From Hymenochaete sp. R1 (taxonomy: Eukaryota; Basidiomycota; Agaricomycetes; Hymenochaetales; Hymenochaetaceae): a stretch of 64,000 nucleotides of DNA. The stretch covers positions 26,593-90,592 of the forward strand of contig JAFREE010000100.1 of NCBI GenBank assembly GCA_019400425.1. Reading direction: 5' to 3'. The position numbers and the translations under genes were made by a program. Shown here piece by piece: positions 59,581-64,000 of the stretch (position 1 is the first letter of the stretch; every line of letters begins with the position of its first letter). Under the pieces are notes generated by a model. The model searched no databases and was not told the DNA's origin. It was given only the letters and a program-made list of their open reading frames with translations.

Positions 59581-59997
59581 TTAAGCAAGCCCACAGAAAG
59601 ACTTGTCGACCTGAGTGGCAGAAACTTGTACAACGCCCAAGAACTCTGCCTGACCATCCGTTAACGCGTTCAACGCCTCTTCGCTCAAGTTGAACCCATC
59701 ATCCGCGTGGTCAATGGCAGTCACATAGATTTGCGCGCCATCGTACGTCAAACTCCAGCACGACCCGCATTGAGTTGAGCCCCAGCCAGCGATGGCTTGT
59801 GCACCACCAATATATGGGAAAGACGGTAAAGAGCCGAATGTGGGATATTTCGACGAGAGGCCTTGGGGACCGTCTGAGCATGCGACGGTGTTCATATCGC
59901 CAGACGCGTTGTCGTAGACGTTATCGTAACCTGCGCGGTCGGCGAGAGCGACACCGGCGAGAACAAGAAGAGAGGAGACGACGGTCGTGAACTTCAT
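59581..59997 (-). CDS. Cerato-platanin, copy 2, 138 aa
   Basis: Single exon, same length as copy 1. A signal peptide ends at about VALA before DRAGYDNVYD. The same four cysteines are present (NTVACSDG, STQCGSCW, KSFCGLA). Differences from copy 1 cluster in the signal peptide and near the C-terminus (GQAEFLGVVQVSATQ against DQAGFLGQVQVEATQ); the barrel core is unchanged. It is the outer gene of the right arm, pointing towards the GLTP copy and the spacer. Secreted, apoplastic or cell-wall location is inferred from the family. Confidence 0.97.
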   Translation of the reverse strand: MKFTTVVSSLLVLAGVALADRAGYDNVYDNASGDMNTVACSDGPQGLSSKYPTFGSLPSFPYIGGAQAIAGWGSTQCGSCWSLTYDGAQIYVTAIDHADDGFNLSEEALNALTDGQAEFLGVVQVSATQVDKSFCGLA

Positions 59998-60895
59998 TGC
60001 ACTTAAGTGGCTGGTGGAAACGATATGGAGGTATTTAGAGGTGCGAAGAAGAACGATGGGAACACTGAGGCTTTCAGGACAAGTACAACTCACTTTTATA
60101 GAGGTCCAGAGCTCAACGCATCAACACATGAAGACCAACTTACACTCGTTCTATGCCCATCGTGACACTGGTCATCAGGGGCCAAAGCGGGCCAAGGAGG
60201 CCGACTGGCGGGCTGTAGAGGTCGGCGACCCCGTACGTTTTCTCGACTCTTCTCTGAACCTTCCCTGCCGCTTTTGAGCGCTGAACAGGACGAGCCTCTG
60301 CGGATCTTGTCGGTCGACGGAAGCGCGAGACCCATGTGTGAATTTTTGTGTCCGAAGGTGGGCTAACCGATATTGAATACGCTCGCGTGATGCAGGCCGA
60401 GGCCGGGTCCTTCGGCGTATCGCGGCTTGCTGCATATGAGCAGTATTACCGACCGGTGTCGTTTCAGGTTCTTTCGAAGAGCATGTCCATACGTTGATGG
60501 CATTTCCGAATTTCTGACGAAAAGAATGAGGATATGATGAAGGGTCGCTCTTTCTGGAGAACCGCGACGGTCAGCACTCACCGCTCACAACGCATTTGTC
60601 CTTATCCTAACTCGAGAAGGTCTTGACCTACAATCGCACATCGCCTTTCAACAAGGCATGTTATGGGTAAGTTCCACAATGACCCACCGTACCATACGTA
60701 TTACAGAGCGACTTTCATGTTACATACTACATGAAAGGTAGAACAATAGCATTCGAGTCCCCGAGAACGAGGTGATTCTCGGTGCGTCTAATTTACTAGC
60801 ATTCGGGTTGAAAGTTCGCGTGGAGAGAAAAGTCTGCCGGTAAATTGTCCAAATACAGGTATCTACGAATCAAAAGGAAGCATGTACATTGCACC
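59998..60895. other. Intergenic, 0.9 kb
   Basis: Promoter of cerato-platanin copy 2 and the 3' flank of the 333-aa gene. Frames up to 96 codons have no domain. Confidence 0.4.
60093..60100 (-). promoter_or_regulatory. TATA box of cerato-platanin copy 2
   Basis: TATAAAAG on the minus strand, 96-103 nt upstream of ATG 59997, comparable in position with the box of copy 1. Confidence 0.6.
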
Positions 60896-61897
60896 TCACT
60901 TTCGAGGCGCAGCTTTAGGTTCACGGCCCGTCCAGCGATACTCAAGTGACCGGAACTTAGCCTCCTGTCTCTTTTTCTCCGCCTCCCGCCTCTCAATGTA
61001 CCCCAATGCATAATCCTTCTTCCTCCTACTATCAAACACCGCCATCAACTTCCTCTCATTCGCATCTTCGATCCCATTAGACAACACGCTCAACTTCTCC
61101 AGCGTGCCCTCAAGCGCCGCCCGACACGCCGCCGCCTCCGCCGACACCTTCATCAACGCAATCGGATAATGCACCGGCGCGTACGTGTTCCCATACCCGA
61201 CCCACATATCAAGGATATTCGACCAAGTAGCGATGATCACCTCCACAACAGGCTTCTCGCCAACAGACAGCGGGTCATCATGCAACTCGTTCCAAGCAAC
61301 CTTGACATGATTAGCCTGCGAACGCAGCCGATTCAAGTCGACGGAGCCCATCGCCAAGTCGATGTGTTTGTCAAGCTCAACAAGGGACTGCAGTTTCTGC
61401 CTGAGAAGCTGAAGCACGTATCGGTCCTCCCGCGCCCCCTCCGCATCGCGTCCGTGCCGCAAATACGTGACGATGATGCTCTTAAACGTGACGGCCTCGT
61501 CCGTCGCGCGTTTCTTCCCCTCCACGTCCGCCCGACTCGTAGGCGGCCCACCAGGGTTCAAGCTCTCAAGCCTCGCCACCTCGTTCGCCCCCAGGCTCGC
61601 ATAAAGCTCCATAAACAGAATCGACGCGCGCGCGCGGTGGATGTGGAGCTGGATGGCGATCTTGTAGAACGGCGCTTTGAACCGCGAGTTGTTCGCGGAC
61701 TCTTCCGAGTCGGAGGACCAGACGGTTTTGGGCCAGAGGCGGTCTCGGAGGTCCTCGAAGGTGGAGATGAGGTAGGAGATGTGCTCGGGGCCGAGGCGCC
61801 ATAGTTGCTTGTCGTTTTTGTCGAGCTTAATGGTCGGGGAGGGGTCTTTGGGCTCTATGCCTGAAAGAGGGTTGTCGTACTGAAAGTCTGAGGGCAT
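60896..61897 (-). CDS. Hypothetical protein, 333 aa, single exon
   Basis: Open frame from ATG 61897, strongly GC-rich at third positions, unlike the AT-richer genes to its left. No domain known to me. The sequence is mostly helical and charged: QLHIHRARASILFMELYASL, VLQLLRQKLQSLVELDKHID, KVSAEAAACRAALEGTLEKL and a basic C-terminus (DYALGYIERREAEKKRQEAK). No signal peptide. The 211-codon frame on the other strand (61169-61804) is a shadow of it. The role is unknown. Confidence 0.7.
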   Translation of the reverse strand: MPSDFQYDNPLSGIEPKDPSPTIKLDKNDKQLWRLGPEHISYLISTFEDLRDRLWPKTVWSSDSEESANNSRFKAPFYKIAIQLHIHRARASILFMELYASLGANEVARLESLNPGGPPTSRADVEGKKRATDEAVTFKSIIVTYLRHGRDAEGAREDRYVLQLLRQKLQSLVELDKHIDLAMGSVDLNRLRSQANHVKVAWNELHDDPLSVGEKPVVEVIIATWSNILDMWVGYGNTYAPVHYPIALMKVSAEAAACRAALEGTLEKLSVLSNGIEDANERKLMAVFDSRRKKDYALGYIERREAEKKRQEAKFRSLEYRWTGREPKAAPRK

Positions 61898-62566
61898 GAT
61901 GTGACAATTCTGGCGATCAGATGTAGCGAATGGTCAATGGGTACTAATGTGCCGCGACCGACGATTTTACTGAAGCTCTGAGTTTTAGTCTAACGCTGCG
62001 AGCGTAATGTGACCTTTCTTACCTTGCTGGCTCTTGTTGATGATGCGAGGAAATCAAAGAAAGAAAGAAGAGCATAGTAGTAAGTCTTCTCCCCCAAGTT
62101 TACTGAAGGTCATTTGAGACGAAACAGATCCAAGGCATTCACTCAGCTTTGCTCCACAGTCCCTTTACACTTAGCGACGTCATTTTGAAACGAACCTGTT
62201 TCAATAAAGTCGGTTTCACCATGAATGTTGACCAAGAGCAAAGCAACCTGAACACGTTAGACGACAGAAACGAGAATCAAAGAGCCATTGCGAGAGGTGA
62301 TTGATCTGAAAACAGAGCTATGGTGGCCGTTCGAGACTTGGGGACGAGTCAAACCACAACATCTCGAACAACAGACGACACCCTCTATTATCTTGCAGAA
62401 AAAAGCGACATTCATCAAATTCAAATCGAACCTGGAAAGTAACACAGAACCCCAGCTCACTCGTCAAGATTCCGGTAGAACGAACTCGTGGAAGGTAAAA
62501 CGCACCATATCAAGTTTACAAGCAACATTCGCAGAAACCCCATCACCACTGGAGCTATGTGTAGTA
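61898..62566. other. Intergenic, 0.7 kb
   Basis: Promoter of the 333-aa gene and 3' flank of the hydrolase. Frames at 62257-62758 show nothing recognisable. Confidence 0.4.
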
Positions 62567-63915
62567 CTATGCCTCTCCTTCCTCCGCGTCACCCCCACCG
62601 TCCAGACCAAGCCAATGCCTCCTCAAGAACCGCCCCGCCTCACGCACCCAATCCGCGCTCTCTGCGCCCAACCGCGTCTCAGCCTCAAAGAAATGATCGC
62701 CCTCTTCCCTAAAGTACCTGAACACCTCTTTTTCTTCTCTTGCTTTTCCTCCCGCTGAGGCATCGGCGTCGATGTCGGCTCCGGACCCCATACCAGCGAC
62801 CCCGTTCCACTTCCTCAAATGCTCGACGAACATATCGGACCCCTCGACGGGCGCGATCCTGTCCTGTATGCCGTGCACGAGCACGAACGGCGGGATCTTC
62901 TCGCCGGCTTCGATCCGATCCTCGGGGAACAGGCTCGGGGTCGTCTTCGTCTTCGTCTCCGTTTGAGTGTCCGTTGTTTCTCCAAACGGGCCAGGGTGAG
63001 TACTAGTACCTCGCTCGCGTTCCGGATCGAACGAAAAGAACTCGAGCGTCCGCCCGTGCTGCTCCATACAAATCGCAAGGAGCGCGCGAGACGTGAACCC
63101 CGCCTTCGCCGCCGCCTCCCCACCCAACCCCGCGGACCCCACCTCACCGTGACCACCAGCAAACTCAGATTCGAGTCGGACCATCGGCACGTTCGTCACC
63201 ACCGGTCTCTTCCTTCTCCCTCCCTCACCCACCCCGACGCCCGCCCCCGCCCCCTCCCTCACATACGCCCGAATCCCCTCCAAATGCTCATCCAACAAAC
63301 TCTCAGGCATCTGCTCGACGCCCGCTATATCCTTCGGGTACGCCTCTGTGTGGAACGGCGTGCGGAGGGAGAGGTACGGGTAGAGGGCGTACACTGCGTC
63401 TATTTTCACGGGTTCTTGTTCTCTTCTTTGTCCTCGTCCTTGTCCTTTCGTTTTTGTGTTCGGGTGGATGAGAGAGTGGGTGAGGGTGTGGTTGGAAAGC
63501 CCAAGCTGAACAGCGAGGTACCCGCCTGCGCTATCCCCACCCACGAGCACCCGTCTCCTCAGCCGGAGTCCCAAACCAGGATACGTCTCACCCAACGCTC
63601 CTTCCAACCCACCACCCTCCTCACCCGCACCCGCACCCGCACCCCCGCTCGCACCCCGACCCCAAAGCCACGCAAACGCATCCCGCGCGTCGTCGATCGC
63701 GTCCTGCGCGGTCGCCTCGGGGATGAGCCTGTAATCCGCCGAGACGAGTATGGCGGGCGTTTGGAGGGCGAGGTCGAGGAGCCAGTGGGAGAGCCAGGGT
63801 TGGTATGCGCGTTGGCCGCCTACCTGGTTGTTGGGTGGGTGTGTGTGTTGGGGGGATGAAAGAGGGGGGAAGGGGGGGATGGTGAGCGTGTTGTACGGGT
63901 TTTGGGGGTGGGATG
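62567..63915 (-). CDS. Alpha/beta hydrolase fold-3 esterase/lipase, partial (5' end beyond window)
   Basis: Open to the right edge; the visible exon starts after a stop near 63930, probably at an acceptor, so one or more 5' exons with the HGGG oxyanion motif lie outside. Seen in order: GGQRAYQPWLSHWLLDLALQ, VSADYRLIPEAT, the nucleophile elbow VGGDSAGGYLAVQLG (catalytic Ser), FVLVHGIQDRIAP (catalytic Asp) and EEGDHFFEAE (catalytic His). This is the hormone-sensitive-lipase-like family acting on small esters. Long Gly/Ala- and Arg/Gly-rich insertions (around 63240 and 63610) are coded by very GC-rich DNA. The 346-codon frame on the opposite strand is a shadow. Confidence 0.85.
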
Positions 63916-64000
63916 GACGGATGGGGGGCCGTCATTGCTAATGTGTATCATACTTTTGTGGGTTAACCCAGCCGATATGTATCATATACTCGAGGGTGAT

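Noticed and set aside
50142..59997. Transposon or terminal inverted repeat interpretation of the mirrored arms
   Set aside because: No transposase, integrase or target-site duplication was seen, and the arms carry ordinary spliced host genes rather than short terminal repeats.
61169..61804. 211-codon open frame on the plus strand
   Set aside because: Mirror of the 333-aa gene with its GC-rich third positions; no independent support.
62819..63859. 346-codon open frame on the plus strand
   Set aside because: Opposite the alpha/beta hydrolase in very GC-rich DNA, where long antisense frames arise by chance; Arg/Pro-rich without structure.

Overview
The window is a piece of a fungal nuclear chromosome, most probably from a basidiomycete (Agaricomycetes). 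The signs are dense genes on both strands, introns of mostly 47-80 nt with GT...AG ends in nearly every gene, and family content: cerato-platanins, a DUF6534-type membrane protein, a GtaA-type glutaminase, GMC oxidoreductase, P450, and a Zn2Cys6 factor. I re-threaded each gene by hand across its introns. Wherever I give exon lists, the exon lengths sum to a multiple of three with no internal stop.

Layout. 1-9.0 kb: 3' part of a TGS1 cap hypermethylase (+), a vacuolar M28 membrane protease (+, 8 exons), an orphan single-exon gene (+), and a 15-exon membrane-anchored GMC oxidoreductase (-). 9.6-16.5 kb: a decayed fragment and its intact 469-aa relative of unknown function (-), coronin (-), and an RRM protein of the Nop8 type (-). 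17.3-23.9 kb: an acidic orphan (+), a DAO-type FAD oxidase (-), an F-box-like protein (+), and a small orphan (-). 24.6-32.9 kb: Zn2Cys6 regulator (-), cytochrome P450 (-) and FAD monooxygenase (+), the last two divergent over one 0.8-kb promoter region; this looks like a small oxidative gene cluster without a backbone synthase.

33.2-38.5 kb: a 1589-aa IBTK/Btb3-type ankyrin-RCC1-BTB protein (-). 39.7-43.4 kb: a GtaA-like glutaminase with an added C-terminal membrane anchor (-). 45.2-46.1 kb: an unresolved coding region (-). 46.8-48.8 kb: a membrane-anchored aspartic protease (+).

50.1-60.0 kb is the most unusual part. A two-gene cassette, cerato-platanin plus a glycolipid-transfer-protein (GLTP) gene, occurs twice in inverted orientation (50142-52370 and 57734-59997), around a 5.4-kb spacer with two orphan genes and a DUF6534-type membrane protein that may carry a frameshift. 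The GLTP blocks are nearly identical including introns, while the cerato-platanins have diverged further. 60.9-64.0 kb: an orphan single-exon gene (-) and a partial alpha/beta hydrolase (-) that runs off the window. I saw no tRNA, rRNA, CRISPR array or intact transposon.
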